Shown here: positions 45,040 through 54,342 of the stretch, piece by piece | Layout of the letters: each line of letters starts with the position of its first letter | How positions within the stretch are numbered: the first letter of the stretch is position 1 | DNA from: Planctomycetota bacterium | GTDB lineage: Bacteria; Planctomycetota; Phycisphaerae; Phycisphaerales; UBA1924 | Assembly (NCBI GenBank): GCA_018968885.1 | Contig: JAGWZK010000003.1 | Location: forward strand, 62,001-126,000 | Reading direction: 5' to 3' | DNA: 64,000 nt | Made by a program: the position numbers and the translations under genes | The notes under the pieces: model-generated | What the model was told of the DNA's origin: nothing | The model's input: the letters and a program-made list of their open reading frames with translations, nothing else | Databases searched by the model: none

Positions 45040-45059
45040 GGCCACGACGAATCGTGGCC
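45040..45059 (-). terminator. Terminator of tRNA-Glu
   Basis: 8-bp stem GGCCACGA / TCGTGGCC with a 4-base loop. On the minus strand it is followed by TTTTTC, and it starts 14 bases after the tRNA 3' end. Confidence 0.9.
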
Positions 45060-45072
45060 AATCTACTGGTAA

Positions 45073-45144
45073 TGACCCCGGCGGGAATCGAACCCGCACC
45101 TCAACCTTGAAAGGGTCGCGTCCTAGCCGCTAGACGACGGGGCC
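45073..45144 (-). tRNA. tRNA-Glu (UUC anticodon)
   Basis: 72-nt cloverleaf without encoded CCA. Acceptor stem GGCCCCG / CGGGGTC. D arm GTCTAGCGGCTAGGAC. Anticodon arm CGACC-CTTTCAA-GGTTG with anticodon TTC. T arm GCGGG-TTCGATT-CCCGC. Discriminator A. Confidence 0.95.
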
Positions 45145-45181
45145 AACGCTCGATGGTAGGACTTCCGTACCCTTTTTTCCC

Positions 45182-46081
45182 ATGCCCAAAGGATCGTCCA
45201 TGGCCATCACAGCACCGATCACACCCCTGACGATTCCGACGAAAGTGCGGTCGGTGTTGATTTATGGGGGAAGTTTCGATCCGCCCCACTTCTACCACAC
45301 GGTTGGGCCGCTTTCCGCAGTCGCGCGGCTCTTTGGGCCTGCGGGGTGGATCGTGTATGTCCCGGCGGCATCCAGCCCTCACAAGCCCAACGGGCCACGG
45401 GCATCGGATGCGCACCGGTTGGCCATGTTGAAACTGGGACTGGACTTGCCGGGGCCGCGTTCGATCTGGACTGATGAACTCGATCGCGCGGCGTGGGCGA
45501 GAGACCGCCGGACCAAATCGCCACCGAGCTTCACTATCGACACGCTGAGACGCTTGCGAGCGATACTGCCCAAGCGAATCACTCTGCGCCTGCTGATCGG
45601 TTCAGATCAGGTTGCCAAGTTTCACACCTGGAAAGAGCCGCGCGAGATCATTGAACTGGCGGAGCCATTGATCATGCCGCGAGAGCCGGTGGTGATGGTT
45701 TCGTCGATCTACTCGGCACTGGATCACGACTTCTGGACGCGGGAGGAGAAGGCGGCGTGGTGCGGGCGTGTGGCCCCGACGTCCCCATTGGATGCCGCGT
45801 CGACTGATGTGCGGCTGTTGATTCCCGGCGCACCCAAGCGCGCTTTGGCGTGGGAGAATCGCAAGGGGCTGAACAACATCGCGACCTCCGTGGCGCAGTA
45901 CATCATCGATCACAACCTGTATGGATTCAGGCCGGGCAAGGCGAAGCCAGCAACACCGTTCGCGGCGATGAGTGGTGATGCACCGGGGCAGATGGAGCGA
46001 TTGATCGCGAGTGCGGAACGCGTGGCGATGAAGGGGTTAATGAAGGAAAGTGGAAAAACGCGTAAGGTCACGCGGCGATGA
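45182..46081 (+). CDS. nadD: Nicotinate-nucleotide adenylyltransferase
   Basis: 299 residues (Met7 possible start), longer than the usual 190-220. It converts nicotinate mononucleotide and ATP to deamido-NAD. VLIYGGSFDPPHFYHTVG is the nucleotidyltransferase signature; VYVPAASSPHKPNGPRASDAHR and LRLLIGSDQVAKFHTWKEP match NadD. The late ISSTxIR motif is not clear (TDVRLLIPGAPKRALAWE stands near its place), and about 50 extra residues follow the fold. It is probably NadD; a diverged adenylyltransferase is the alternative. Confidence 0.85.
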   Translation: MPKGSSMAITAPITPLTIPTKVRSVLIYGGSFDPPHFYHTVGPLSAVARLFGPAGWIVYVPAASSPHKPNGPRASDAHRLAMLKLGLDLPGPRSIWTDELDRAAWARDRRTKSPPSFTIDTLRRLRAILPKRITLRLLIGSDQVAKFHTWKEPREIIELAEPLIMPREPVVMVSSIYSALDHDFWTREEKAAWCGRVAPTSPLDAASTDVRLLIPGAPKRALAWENRKGLNNIATSVAQYIIDHNLYGFRPGKAKPATPFAAMSGDAPGQMERLIASAERVAMKGLMKESGKTRKVTRR

Positions 46082-46103
46082 ATGAAGAATTCGCGAAGCG
46101 AGC

Positions 46104-47300
46104 TTACGAGCAGGCCTTCTTCAGGGCATCGGCCTTGTCGGTCTTTTCCCAGGTGAAGAAGTCGTATTTCTGCGAAGACTTGTTGCGTTCGACGCGATCG
46201 AAGAAGTGATCGGAGTATGCCGAGCGGCCGAAATGCCCGTGGCGAGCGGTGGCGCTGTAAATGGGAGCGCGAAGCTTGAGGGACTCGATGATGCCCTTGG
46301 GGGTGAGGGGGAAATTGTCGCGCACGGCCTTGGAGATCTTGGCTTCATCGACCTTCTGCGTGCCGAAGCAATCGACATAGATGCTGGTGGGCTCAGCGAC
46401 GCCGATGGCGTAGGAGAGTTGCAATTCGCATCGTTCGGCCAGACCAGCGGCGACGATGTTTTTGGCGATATAGCGGGCCATGTATGCCGCGGAGCGATCG
46501 ACCTTGGTCGGATCTTTGCCGCTGAACGCGCCGCCGCCGTGACGACCCATGCCGCCGTAGGAATCGACGATGATCTTGCGGCCGGTCAGGCCAGTGTCGC
46601 CGTGAGGGCCGCCGATTTCGAAGCGGCCGGTGGGATTCACGTGGACGGTAATGCCGGGATTCCACCACTCTTTGAGGACGGGTTTCAAGACGTGTTCGGT
46701 GACCTGCTTTTTCAGATCGCCCTGGCGGTCATTCCACATGGGGTCGTGCTGGGTGGAGAGGACGAGGGTCTCGACGCGGACGGGCTTGCCGTCGTCGTAT
46801 TCGATGGTGACCTGGCTCTTGGCATCAGGGCGAAGGCCGGGGATGAGATTCTCGCGCCGGACCTGGGCCTGACGCTCGACGAGGCGGTGAGCGAGCTGAA
46901 TGGGCAGGGGCATGAGCTCCGGCGTTTCGCGGCAGGCGTAACCGAACATCATGCCCTGATCGCCAGCGCCTTCCTTGTTCACGCCCATGGCGATGTCGTT
47001 GGATTGCTTGTTGAGGGCGACCATGACGCCGCAGGAATCGGCATCGAAGCGCATATCGCCACTGGTGTAGCCGATCTCGCGGACGACTTCGCGGACGAGG
47101 TCGGGAATATTGACGTATGTGTTGGTGGTGACTTCGCCGGCGACGACGACCAGGCCGGTGCAGCAGAGGGTTTCGCATGCGACGCGCGACATGGGGTCGC
47201 CGGCGAGCATGGCGTCGAGAATGGCGTCGGAGATCTGATCGGCCACTTTGTCGGGGTGGCCCATGGAGACGGATTCGGAGGTGAAAAGGCGAGTCGTCAT
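46104..47300 (-). CDS. metK: S-adenosylmethionine synthetase
   Basis: 398 residues. It makes AdoMet from methionine and [33 protein letters not shown], the ATP-binding [20 protein letters not shown]-type [19 protein letters not shown] and the late GHFGRSAYS are all intact. The 33 bases to the preceding gene leave no room for a SAM riboswitch. Confidence 0.97.
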   Translation of the reverse strand: MTTRLFTSESVSMGHPDKVADQISDAILDAMLAGDPMSRVACETLCCTGLVVVAGEVTTNTYVNIPDLVREVVREIGYTSGDMRFDADSCGVMVALNKQSNDIAMGVNKEGAGDQGMMFGYACRETPELMPLPIQLAHRLVERQAQVRRENLIPGLRPDAKSQVTIEYDDGKPVRVETLVLSTQHDPMWNDRQGDLKKQVTEHVLKPVLKEWWNPGITVHVNPTGRFEIGGPHGDTGLTGRKIIVDSYGGMGRHGGGAFSGKDPTKVDRSAAYMARYIAKNIVAAGLAERCELQLSYAIGVAEPTSIYVDCFGTQKVDEAKISKAVRDNFPLTPKGIIESLKLRAPIYSATARHGHFGRSAYSDHFFDRVERNKSSQKYDFFTWEKTDKADALKKACS

Positions 47301-47333
47301 AGCGCAGGGTAGCGGGCCTGAGCGCGATTCGTC

Positions 47334-47894
47334 TCACTCCTTTTTGACGATTCCGGGGCCGGTTTCGATGCGGAGGGTGCCTCCGGCATCATGGAAAGCC
47401 AGACTGGCGCGGCGCTTGCGTTCCATGGTGAACTTCAACGTTGCGGTTTCGCCATTGACGAGGACGGTGACTTCCATTTCGGCGGGAAGGGTTCCGGGTT
47501 TGGCATCCTGATCGCCAAGTTCGAAAAGGTCCTGCCCTTGGCCGGGGAGCAGATTAGTCGTCTTTGCTTCGACCTTGCCGCCCTCGCCCCTAAAGGCGGC
47601 TTCGGGTGCGCCGTCAACCTTGAAAGTGACCTTGGCCTCGGCCTCGCACGAGTTTGTGACGCTGATTGTGGTGGATTCCGGCGGGATCACCGCGAGTTCG
47701 CTGGGGCCCCCATCGCCACTGAGCATGTAAAAGCCGATGACGCTGATGGAAACCAACAGGATGCCACCGGCGATGATGGCCTGAATCTTCTTCTTGGGGT
47801 CACCTTTGGCGGCTTGGGCTTTGGAAGCCGCTCGCGCCTGCGAACTGGCGGATGGAGCGTCGATGGTGGTCCGCTTGGTGGATTGCGTCGCCAT
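47334..47894 (-). CDS. Single-pass membrane protein of unknown function
   Basis: 186 residues. Ala/Lys/Ser-rich cytoplasmic start (1-35), one membrane helix (about 39-58, AIIAGGILLVSISVIGFYML), then an extracytoplasmic beta-rich domain (TTISVTNSCEAEAKVTFKVDG). It precedes metK by 33 bases. No family recognised; a signal-anchor topology with the C-terminus outside is inferred. Confidence 0.7.
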   Translation of the reverse strand: MATQSTKRTTIDAPSASSQARAASKAQAAKGDPKKKIQAIIAGGILLVSISVIGFYMLSGDGGPSELAVIPPESTTISVTNSCEAEAKVTFKVDGAPEAAFRGEGGKVEAKTTNLLPGQGQDLFELGDQDAKPGTLPAEMEVTVLVNGETATLKFTMERKRRASLAFHDAGGTLRIETGPGIVKKE

Positions 47895-48002
47895 GGAGTG
47901 TGTAATCCTGCCCCTCGTGGTGGTTTGGCCTGCCGCCCTTTCTAACCGATCAGCTGCCGCACGGAACCAAGTTTATTCCACGGAATTCCCCAGAGAGTGA
48001 GC

Positions 48003-48371
48003 TCAATACGGATTTCGTGGCCCTTGAGGCCCGGACCAGTTTTTACCACTTTCGGCACTTGGTGTGGAGATTTCCGGGTAGCGAATCTCATCAATCGTGG
48101 TGCGGCGTAGAACGGCACCGGGAGGGAGGCCTTGGGCCTGAGCCGCGTCGGCGGGGAGGATGACTTCTTCGACCTTGGTGCGTGCCGCGATGACGGGAAT
48201 GGTCGAGTGAGGTTGCGGGCTTGACTGAGACGGAACTGGATGTGGAGGCAGGGGTTTGGGTTTACTGGGCCCCCAGAGCAGGGCGCAGAACTCACCCACA
48301 GAGCGCATCGGATGCTTGCCCCGGCGGGCGGGACTCTGCATCGGCTGAGCTTGGTTGGCGTGCCGATTCAT
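48003..48371 (-). CDS. Small protein of unknown function
   Basis: 122 residues in the better of two overlapping minus-strand frames. N-terminal basic/Pro-rich region, then a more ordered part VIAARTKVEEVILPADAAQ and LPPGAVLRRTTIDEIRYPE. A competing frame (47942-48295) lacks such pattern. It lies between nuoE and the membrane protein gene on the same strand. Coding status is probable, function unknown. Confidence 0.45.
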   Translation of the reverse strand: MNRHANQAQPMQSPARRGKHPMRSVGEFCALLWGPSKPKPLPPHPVPSQSSPQPHSTIPVIAARTKVEEVILPADAAQAQGLPPGAVLRRTTIDEIRYPEISTPSAESGKNWSGPQGPRNPY

Positions 48372-48416
48372 GAGTGATGCATCGGTCCTCTGGGTCGCGA
48401 ATCTGCAACGGCATCG

Positions 48417-48974
48417 TCAGTGGCCGTGATGGTGATGGCCGGCCTTGCCAGCTTTCACATCATCAATGGCTTTGGCGATGGTCTCGGGGGTGAGCCACTC
48501 GTGGAGCTTCTCACCGACGAGGGCGACGGGGGCAGAATCGCAGGAACCCAGGCACTCGACCTCGACGAGGGTGAACTTGCCATCGTCGGTGGTCTCGCCC
48601 ACTTCGATGCCGAGCTTGTCCTTGCAGACCTGGGTAATCGCCTTGTAATCGCACGCCTCGCAGGCGATGCTGCGGCAGACGCTGATCAGATTCTCACCCT
48701 TGGGCTTCAGCCAGTATTCCTCGTAGAAGCTCGCGGTATCGATCACCTGCGACGGGTCGAGCTTGAGGAACTCGGCGATCTCGAGCATGGCCTGGGCGGG
48801 GATCCAGCCGTATTCATGCTGGATCATGTGCAACGCCGGGAGGAGCGCGGCGTGGGTGGTCTCGAAGCGCGGCAGGAGACGATTGGTGAGGTCGGCTTTC
48901 ATCGCCGCCGTCAGGTACGGCTCCGAACGCTTCTCCACGACTGTGCCAGCTGAGTTCTTGGTGATCCAGGCCAT
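48417..48974 (-). CDS. nuoE: NADH-quinone oxidoreductase subunit E-like [2Fe-2S] protein
   Basis: 185 residues. Thioredoxin-like ferredoxin subunit of the complex I electron-input module. N-terminal helical part (LLPALHMIQHEYGWIPAQAM, DPSQVIDTASFYEEY). Cluster cysteines are in CRSIACEACDYK and ECLGSCDSAP. The C-terminus is His-rich (GHHHHGH), which is not part of the usual fold and may bind metal. nuoF and nuoG are not in the window; the homologous HoxE or formate-dehydrogenase gamma subunit is the main alternative. Divergent from hisS. Confidence 0.88.
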   Translation of the reverse strand: MAWITKNSAGTVVEKRSEPYLTAAMKADLTNRLLPRFETTHAALLPALHMIQHEYGWIPAQAMLEIAEFLKLDPSQVIDTASFYEEYWLKPKGENLISVCRSIACEACDYKAITQVCKDKLGIEVGETTDDGKFTLVEVECLGSCDSAPVALVGEKLHEWLTPETIAKAIDDVKAGKAGHHHHGH

Positions 48975-49045
48975 GGGCGAGTGTAGGGTTCCAACCCCCC
49001 ACCTCGCGACTATCCCCCGACCTCCCCTCGTACCCTCCCCTCCTT

Positions 49046-50356
49046 ATGGCCAAGCAAACCTTCCAAGCCCCCAGCGGCACGCGAGACTTCTACCCGGTGG
49101 AGTTGCTCCGCCGCCGCTACGTCGAGAAATTGTGGCGCGACACCTCAATCCGCCACGGGTTTGCCGAGATCGATGGGCCGACCTTTGAACACCTTGATCT
49201 GTACACCGTCAAGAGCGGCGAGGGGATCGTTTCGGAACTTTTCAGTTTCAAGCGTGATGGCGGGGAGAAGGATTTCGCCCTCCGCCCCGAATTCACCCCC
49301 ACCCTGGCGCGGCTGTATGCCGCCAAGGCCAATGCCCTCCCCAAGCCCACCAAGTGGTTCTGGCAGCAGACGTGCTTTCGGGCTGAGCGTCCGCAACGCG
49401 GGCGACTGCGCGAATTCATGCAGTGGAACTGTGACATTCTGGGTGAGCAATCACCTCGCGTGGATGCGGATGCGATTGCGGTTGCAGTTGATCTGTTGAT
49501 TGCGGCAGGTTTCAAGCCCGGCCAGATCAGTGTGAAGATTGGCAGCCGCGCTGTCGCGTGCGAGATTCTCAAATCGCTGGGAGTCGCGGCAACTGATGAG
49601 GCGTTGCAGCAGGCGCTTGTCGCACTGGATAAGGCGGCGAAGCTCCGCCCTGAGGATTTTGAGGCTGAATGCGGCAAGGCGGGATTCTCTGGTTCGGCGT
49701 ATCGCGAGCGTGCCCGCGCGATTGAATCCGGATTTGCGACGGGGTCGACCGAGGCGAGCAGAGTTGATGTGTCGAGCATCGCCGCGCTGCGAACGGAGCT
49801 TGCCGCGCTAGGAATTGCCGATTGGTGCACGCTTGATCTGAATATCGCGCGCGGCCTGGCCTATTACACCGGCATCGTGTTTGAAGTGATCGTCGATGGC
49901 GAACGCGCTGTCGCTGGCGGAGGCCGCTACGACAACCTGATCGAACTCGTAGGCGGCCCGGCCACTCCCGCTATCGGGTTTGGCATGGGTGATGTCGTTC
50001 TGGCTCTCGTTTTGCAAGACAAGGGGCTGATGCCGAGTGATGACGAGTTGCTGGATCTGCTCTCGGCCCCCAGCGCTTCGTATCGCCCGCAGGCGTTTGT
50101 GATCGCGGCGAATGACGCGGCAGATGCGGGAGTGCGGCCGCTGGTGGCTCAGCTCCGCCGGGCCGGAATGCACGCGCGGTCATCATCGAAGACGACGCGG
50201 AATGTCGGCAAGCTGTTGCAAGACGCGGCGGCACAAAAATCTCACCGGGCGGTCATTCTGGAAACCGCCGACACAGGCAAGATCAAAGACCTGACCACGC
50301 AGGTCGAATCAGCGTTGATGCCCGTGGCCGACATCGTCGCAACGTTGCGTATCTGA
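49046..50356 (+). CDS. hisS: Histidyl-tRNA synthetase
   Basis: 436 residues. Class II synthetase. Motif 2 FRAERPQRGRLREFMQWNCDILG. FALRPEFTPTLARLYA and the histidine-specific LAYYTGIVFEV and VAGGGRYDNLIELVGG mark a catalytic HisRS rather than HisZ. The C-terminal anticodon-binding domain starts near residue 345. Start MAKQTFQAPSGTRDFYP is standard. It is convergent with the RraB-like gene. Confidence 0.95.
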   Translation: MAKQTFQAPSGTRDFYPVELLRRRYVEKLWRDTSIRHGFAEIDGPTFEHLDLYTVKSGEGIVSELFSFKRDGGEKDFALRPEFTPTLARLYAAKANALPKPTKWFWQQTCFRAERPQRGRLREFMQWNCDILGEQSPRVDADAIAVAVDLLIAAGFKPGQISVKIGSRAVACEILKSLGVAATDEALQQALVALDKAAKLRPEDFEAECGKAGFSGSAYRERARAIESGFATGSTEASRVDVSSIAALRTELAALGIADWCTLDLNIARGLAYYTGIVFEVIVDGERAVAGGGRYDNLIELVGGPATPAIGFGMGDVVLALVLQDKGLMPSDDELLDLLSAPSASYRPQAFVIAANDAADAGVRPLVAQLRRAGMHARSSSKTTRNVGKLLQDAAAQKSHRAVILETADTGKIKDLTTQVESALMPVADIVATLRI

Positions 50357-50361
50357 GCGGA

Positions 50362-50715
50362 TCACGCTCCGACGATCGGCGACTCCCATCCGTCGTAGCC
50401 GCCGCCATGCTGCTCTGCAATCGCAGTGATGGTCTGCCGCGCTTCGACGACGTTTTCGGGCATGAGGTTGTGAGTGGCGTTCACTTCAACAGTCACCAAT
50501 TCCGAGTCCTCTTCACTTTCAAGTGGAGTGGGAGCGAAGCCAGCCGCTTTGAATGCCGCCACAGTTTCATCGACCGCCTCCGGCGGCACGAGCACGACGT
50601 GCGTCACCTGACGTTCCTGCTCCAACTGATCACCTGCCTGGGCAATCTGGCTGATGAGCACTATGTCCTGATGGGCTGCCATCTGATCATCATCGGGGAT
50701 CAGCGATTGGTACAT
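50362..50715 (-). CDS. RraB-like protein
   Basis: 117 residues ending GGGYDGWESPIV, which matches the conserved YDGWG end of the ribonuclease E inhibitor RraB family; the DETVAAFKAAGF and VEVNATHNLMPENV parts fit the same fold. It starts 3 bases after the DUF695-like gene. In some bacteria DUF695 and RraB occur fused in one protein, so this pair appears to be the split form. Inhibition of RNase E is known only for the gammaproteobacterial member. Confidence 0.7.
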   Translation of the reverse strand: MYQSLIPDDDQMAAHQDIVLISQIAQAGDQLEQERQVTHVVLVPPEAVDETVAAFKAAGFAPTPLESEEDSELVTVEVNATHNLMPENVVEARQTITAIAEQHGGGYDGWESPIVGA

Positions 50716-50718
50716 CTC

Positions 50719-51102
50719 CTACTCGGGGTCTTCCTGCGCGTGCACTTCCACCTGCCTGCCTGCAAATGCCGCCTTGCATTCCTCTTCGAGTCTGGCAATC
50801 AACTTGGGCTCGCAATACGCCCATTCATCGAGCTGTCCCACGCAACGCACCGAGGCAAAGTGAATCGCTTCGACAAACTCGCCCTTGGAAAGCACTGCTT
50901 CAAAAGTGTCGCGGATCTGATCGACTTCTTCCTGCTCGCCCACGCCCGCAGTGCCTTCGGTCATGAAGGGCACGCGCACCAGCAACGCCACACTTTGCGA
51001 CCTGGGCTGATCGAGAGACTCCACATACTCCATGTTGAACATGCAGAATGCGGGCTGATCATCCATCTCAAATCCGTAACTCATCCATTCGCCACTGGAC
51101 AT
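50719..51102 (-). CDS. DUF695-like protein
   Basis: 127 residues from MSSGEWMSYGFEMDDQPA (ATG at 51102 with AAAGGA 7 nt upstream; the frame is open to 51129). The W-x-x-Y...DDQPAFCMFNMEY start and the FVEAIHFASVRCVGQLDEWAYC segment resemble DUF695 proteins. It lies upstream of the RraB-like gene with a 3-base gap, so they are probably translated together. Function unknown. Confidence 0.65.
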   Translation of the reverse strand: MSSGEWMSYGFEMDDQPAFCMFNMEYVESLDQPRSQSVALLVRVPFMTEGTAGVGEQEEVDQIRDTFEAVLSKGEFVEAIHFASVRCVGQLDEWAYCEPKLIARLEEECKAAFAGRQVEVHAQEDPE

Positions 51103-51109
51103 GAGGGGA

Positions 51110-51115
51110 TCCTTT
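51110..51115 (-). promoter_or_regulatory. Shine-Dalgarno site of the DUF695-like gene
   Basis: AAAGGA on the minus strand, 7 nt before the ATG at 51102, chooses that start over the upstream in-frame one. Confidence 0.7.
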
Positions 51116-51125
51116 CGGGCAACAA

Positions 51126-54100
51126 TCACAACTCCGGCGCGAACCCACGCCGCATGGTGTTTTCACAGATGGCGCGGGGATACACAAAGTGCAGCAGGTA
51201 CTCCGCCCCGCCTGCCTTGGTGCCACCACCAGACATGCCGTGCCCACCGAAGGGCTGGCGTGCCACAAGCGCACCGGTTGAGCCGCGGTTGATGTACAGA
51301 TTGCCGACGCGGAACTCGCGCTTGGCCTTCTCAATATGCGCTGGTTTGCGGCTATACACCGCGCCGGTCAACTTGTAAGGTAGCGAATTGGCAATCTCCA
51401 GTGCTTCCTCATACGTCCTGGCGTGCATCACCGCCAGCACCGGGCCGAAGACCTCTTCGTTCGCGAGCAGATGGTCCGGCATCACGCGCGAGAAGATCGT
51501 CGGGCCCACATATGCACGACCCGTCCGCTGCTCCAGACCATCCGGCACAGGCAACGACAACTCCAAGTGTGAGACTTTCTTGGCCTCATCGATGTACCAG
51601 GTGATCTTTGACTTGGCATCTTCATCGATCACGGGGCCGATGTCGGTGCCGGGGAGCGTCTGATCGCCGATGGTCAGCGCGCGGCTGGCCTCAACCAATC
51701 GCCGCACGAACGTTTTGGTGTGCTCGCCATCGGGTCCATCGGGATCGACGACGATGCAGCGAGAACATGCAGAGCACTTCTGGCCCTGGTAGCCGAAGGC
51801 CGAGTGCCGCACACCCAGCACGGCTTCATCCAGATCGGCGCTGGTATCGATGATGATGGCGTTTTTGCCGCCCATTTCGCAGACGACGTGCTTGAGATGC
51901 GTTGCAGTCTTGGCGACTTCGCGATTCACAAAGGGCGAACCCGGTGCCGCCGCCGTGGCGATATCCAGGCCGACATCGCGCGAGCCCGTGAAGGCGATCA
52001 GCGCGATGCGCGGGTCACGCACCATCGCCGCGCCGGTCTTGCTTCCTGGTCCTGCCACAAAGTGCAGCACATCCCGCGCCACACCATCCGCGACGCCGCA
52101 TTCTCGCATCGCCTGATGCAGAATGTCACACATGATGCTGGCGATGCCGGTGGTCTGTTCGGCGGCTTTTAGGAGGACGGGGTTACCCGTCACCAGCGCA
52201 GCCGTCACCATGCCGCAGGCGATAGCCAAGGGGAAATTCCATGGGCTGATGACCACCGTCACGCCCTTGGGCTCATGGAACGTTTCATCCAATTCGCCGA
52301 TGAACTTGCCGATCCGCTCACGATTGAACAACTTCACCGACTGCCGCGCGTAATACTCGCAGAAGTCGATCGCCTCGCACACATCCGCATCCGCTTCGCG
52401 CCAGGTCTTTCCGGCTTCCTTGATCATCACGCCGGACAGGGCATCGCGTTGGCTGCGCATGATCTCTGCTGCGCGGGCCAGCACCTTCGCACGCACCGTC
52501 GGATCAGTGTCGCGCCATGTGGGGAAGACCTTCACAGCGCGAGTGATCATCTCGCGGGCCTGCTCCGGAGTTTTGTCACTGACGATCTTGGGGACTGTGG
52601 CCCGCGCTACCGCCGCGGCGAAATTGGCCCGCTGCTTTGCATCTGAGAAATCGCGGAAGGGCTCGTTCATGAACGGCCTGCCGTTACCCACGCCCGCAGG
52701 AGCCGCACTCATCTGGTGTCGCTCGGGCCCGATCTGGTGCAGATCGGCATTGGCGCCCGCCTCGCCGGGTTGTCCGCCCGAATTCGCCGCCGATGTCCCC
52801 GGCGCGCGCAGCAGCACGCCCGGATCGGCATTGTCCATGAACCCGGCCTTCAGCCAGCTTTCATTGCTGGTGTTCTCCAGCAATCTTCTCACCAGATACG
52901 CCATGCCGGGGATCATCTCGCCCACCGGCACATACTCACGGATCCGCAATCCCATCTCGCTCGCGGCATACTTCAACTGGTCCGCCATGCCGTGCAGCAT
53001 CTGCAATTCCAACGCCTCCTTGGGCAAACCGCGCGACTCCAGACCGGCCAGGGCCGCTGCGATGGAACGCACGTTGTGCGAGCCGAGGGCGAGCTTCACG
53101 CCGCCCTGCTTGGCGGCTCGCGGCGTGTTGTCCAAGAACACTTCGACCATCCGCTCAAAGCACGCATCGGTCTGCCACTTGGTCCCCCACACCGGGCAGG
53201 GCCACCCCTTGCTCTCGGCGTTGATGACTTCGTAATCCCAGTACGCGCCCTTCACCAGGCGCACCGTCACCACTCGCCCGGTCCGCTTGGCCCAGTCGCA
53301 GATGCGCTTCGCATCCTCCACACCACTCTTCAGATACGCCTGCATCGCCAGCCCGGCCTGGAAATCCACCTTTTCGCAGCAGCGCTGGAAGACCTCAAGT
53401 ACAAAGTCCTTGAGGGCAAATTGCTCCATGTCAAAGTTCACCAGCACGCCGCGATCGCGCGCGGTTTCGAGAATCGGAATCAGCCGCCCCATCAGATCGC
53501 GCATCGCCCCTTCGGTGTCGATCGGGTCTGTGCGCGCCGAGAGGGAGCTGATCTTGATCGACACATTCACCCGCGGCACCGCGCCGATGTGATCCGTCTC
53601 CAGCCGCGGGTTCGCCGGCCATCCCGCCACCTGCGTCGGCAGATTCCGAATCAGGTCCAGGTACTTGGCCTGATAGGCATCCGCCTCCGCATCGCTCACG
53701 CACGCCTCGCCCAGAAGATCGACGCTGAAGGCGATGCCGTCGTCCCACATCTTCCGCAGGCCCGGCAGCGCGCTCGCCGCATCCGTACCGGCTATGAATT
53801 TCTCCGCCATGCCCTTGATCTGCGAAGTCATCGTCGAAGTGAACACACCCTTGGCCAGACCGCCCGCCTTGAAACTCGCCTTGATCATGTCGGGTGGGTT
53901 CACTCCCGGCTGCGACATGTAATCCATCAGATGCTCATACACCGCGTCGCTGCTGCGGAATGTGGGAAACGCATCCACAAAGCGGAAAAACTGCACTTTG
54001 AAGTTCTGGTCCTTCATGGACCATTCCATCAATTTGTCGCTATAGAACTTGGCAGAGAGGAGGCCGGTCTTGTGGCCACGCGCCCGCCGCAACATGTCGG

Positions 54101-54224
54101 AACCGATGTCAAAGATCCGCCCCTCGCGGCCACCGGCGGCAGATGCTGCGCCCGAGTTCGAAACCACTACAGAAGGTGAAACATTGGAAGCGGGAACCTT
54201 TGGCTTGCGGCTGAACAGACCCAT
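51126..54224 (-). CDS. putA: Bifunctional proline dehydrogenase/glutamate-semialdehyde dehydrogenase
   Basis: 1032 residues from MGLFSRKPKVP (ATG at 54224 with AGGAG 6 nt upstream; the frame is open to 54383 but would enter rpmB). It oxidises proline to glutamate. FAD-binding PRODH barrel at about 50-460 (RVNVSIKISSLSA, TVRLVKGAYWDYEVINAES, REYVPVGEMIPGMAYLVRR). Aldehyde dehydrogenase at about 530-1020 (VISPWNFPLAI, IAFTGSRDVG, CEMGGKNA with Glu783, GQKCSACSRC with catalytic Cys817). There is no N-terminal DNA-binding domain, so it is the short, non-regulatory class of PutA. Confidence 0.95.
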   Translation of the reverse strand: MGLFSRKPKVPASNVSPSVVVSNSGAASAAGGREGRIFDIGSDMLRRARGHKTGLLSAKFYSDKLMEWSMKDQNFKVQFFRFVDAFPTFRSSDAVYEHLMDYMSQPGVNPPDMIKASFKAGGLAKGVFTSTMTSQIKGMAEKFIAGTDAASALPGLRKMWDDGIAFSVDLLGEACVSDAEADAYQAKYLDLIRNLPTQVAGWPANPRLETDHIGAVPRVNVSIKISSLSARTDPIDTEGAMRDLMGRLIPILETARDRGVLVNFDMEQFALKDFVLEVFQRCCEKVDFQAGLAMQAYLKSGVEDAKRICDWAKRTGRVVTVRLVKGAYWDYEVINAESKGWPCPVWGTKWQTDACFERMVEVFLDNTPRAAKQGGVKLALGSHNVRSIAAALAGLESRGLPKEALELQMLHGMADQLKYAASEMGLRIREYVPVGEMIPGMAYLVRRLLENTSNESWLKAGFMDNADPGVLLRAPGTSAANSGGQPGEAGANADLHQIGPERHQMSAAPAGVGNGRPFMNEPFRDFSDAKQRANFAAAVARATVPKIVSDKTPEQAREMITRAVKVFPTWRDTDPTVRAKVLARAAEIMRSQRDALSGVMIKEAGKTWREADADVCEAIDFCEYYARQSVKLFNRERIGKFIGELDETFHEPKGVTVVISPWNFPLAIACGMVTAALVTGNPVLLKAAEQTTGIASIMCDILHQAMRECGVADGVARDVLHFVAGPGSKTGAAMVRDPRIALIAFTGSRDVGLDIATAAAPGSPFVNREVAKTATHLKHVVCEMGGKNAIIIDTSADLDEAVLGVRHSAFGYQGQKCSACSRCIVVDPDGPDGEHTKTFVRRLVEASRALTIGDQTLPGTDIGPVIDEDAKSKITWYIDEAKKVSHLELSLPVPDGLEQRTGRAYVGPTIFSRVMPDHLLANEEVFGPVLAVMHARTYEEALEIANSLPYKLTGAVYSRKPAHIEKAKREFRVGNLYINRGSTGALVARQPFGGHGMSGGGTKAGGAEYLLHFVYPRAICENTMRRGFAPEL

Positions 54225-54230
54225 GTCGCA

Positions 54231-54235
54231 CTCCT
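54231..54235 (-). promoter_or_regulatory. Shine-Dalgarno site of putA
   Basis: AGGAG on the minus strand, 6 nt before the ATG at 54224, fixes the putA start and rules out the extension into rpmB. Confidence 0.8.
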
Positions 54236-54291
54236 GAATTTGGCTGAGCCGGAACACTAGGTTCGACTCACCCACCGACTTCAAAAACACA

Positions 54292-54319
54292 AAGGGGCCT
54301 GCCCGGAAGCAGACCCCTT
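54292..54319 (-). terminator. Terminator of rpmB
   Basis: 11-bp stem with one C-A mismatch (AAGGGGCCTGC / GCAGACCCCTT) and a 6-base loop. On the minus strand TGTGTTTTTG follows. It lies between rpmB and putA, so the two are separate transcription units. Confidence 0.85.
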
Positions 54320-54342
54320 GGAATCGTTTGATTGAGACGCAC

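Larger units (their letters stand above)
44538..45072. other. Gene-free repeat- and palindrome-rich region
   Basis: About 530 bases between the unknown ORF and tRNA-Glu with no credible gene. It holds the NGGCAYT heptads, the CGCAGAGC octads, an A/G-rich stretch (44641-44690), the 30-bp palindrome and its partial copy, a hairpin at 44973-45004, and the tRNA terminator. Confidence 0.8.

Noticed and set aside
46206-47312. 368-residue open frame on the plus strand
   Set aside because: Antisense shadow of metK.
47301-47333. Possible SAM riboswitch before metK
   Set aside because: Only 33 bases lie between the preceding stop and metK, with no stem structure of known SAM riboswitches.
52716-54179. 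487-residue open frame on the plus strand
   Set aside because: Antisense shadow of the putA proline dehydrogenase part, His/Arg-rich, no motifs.
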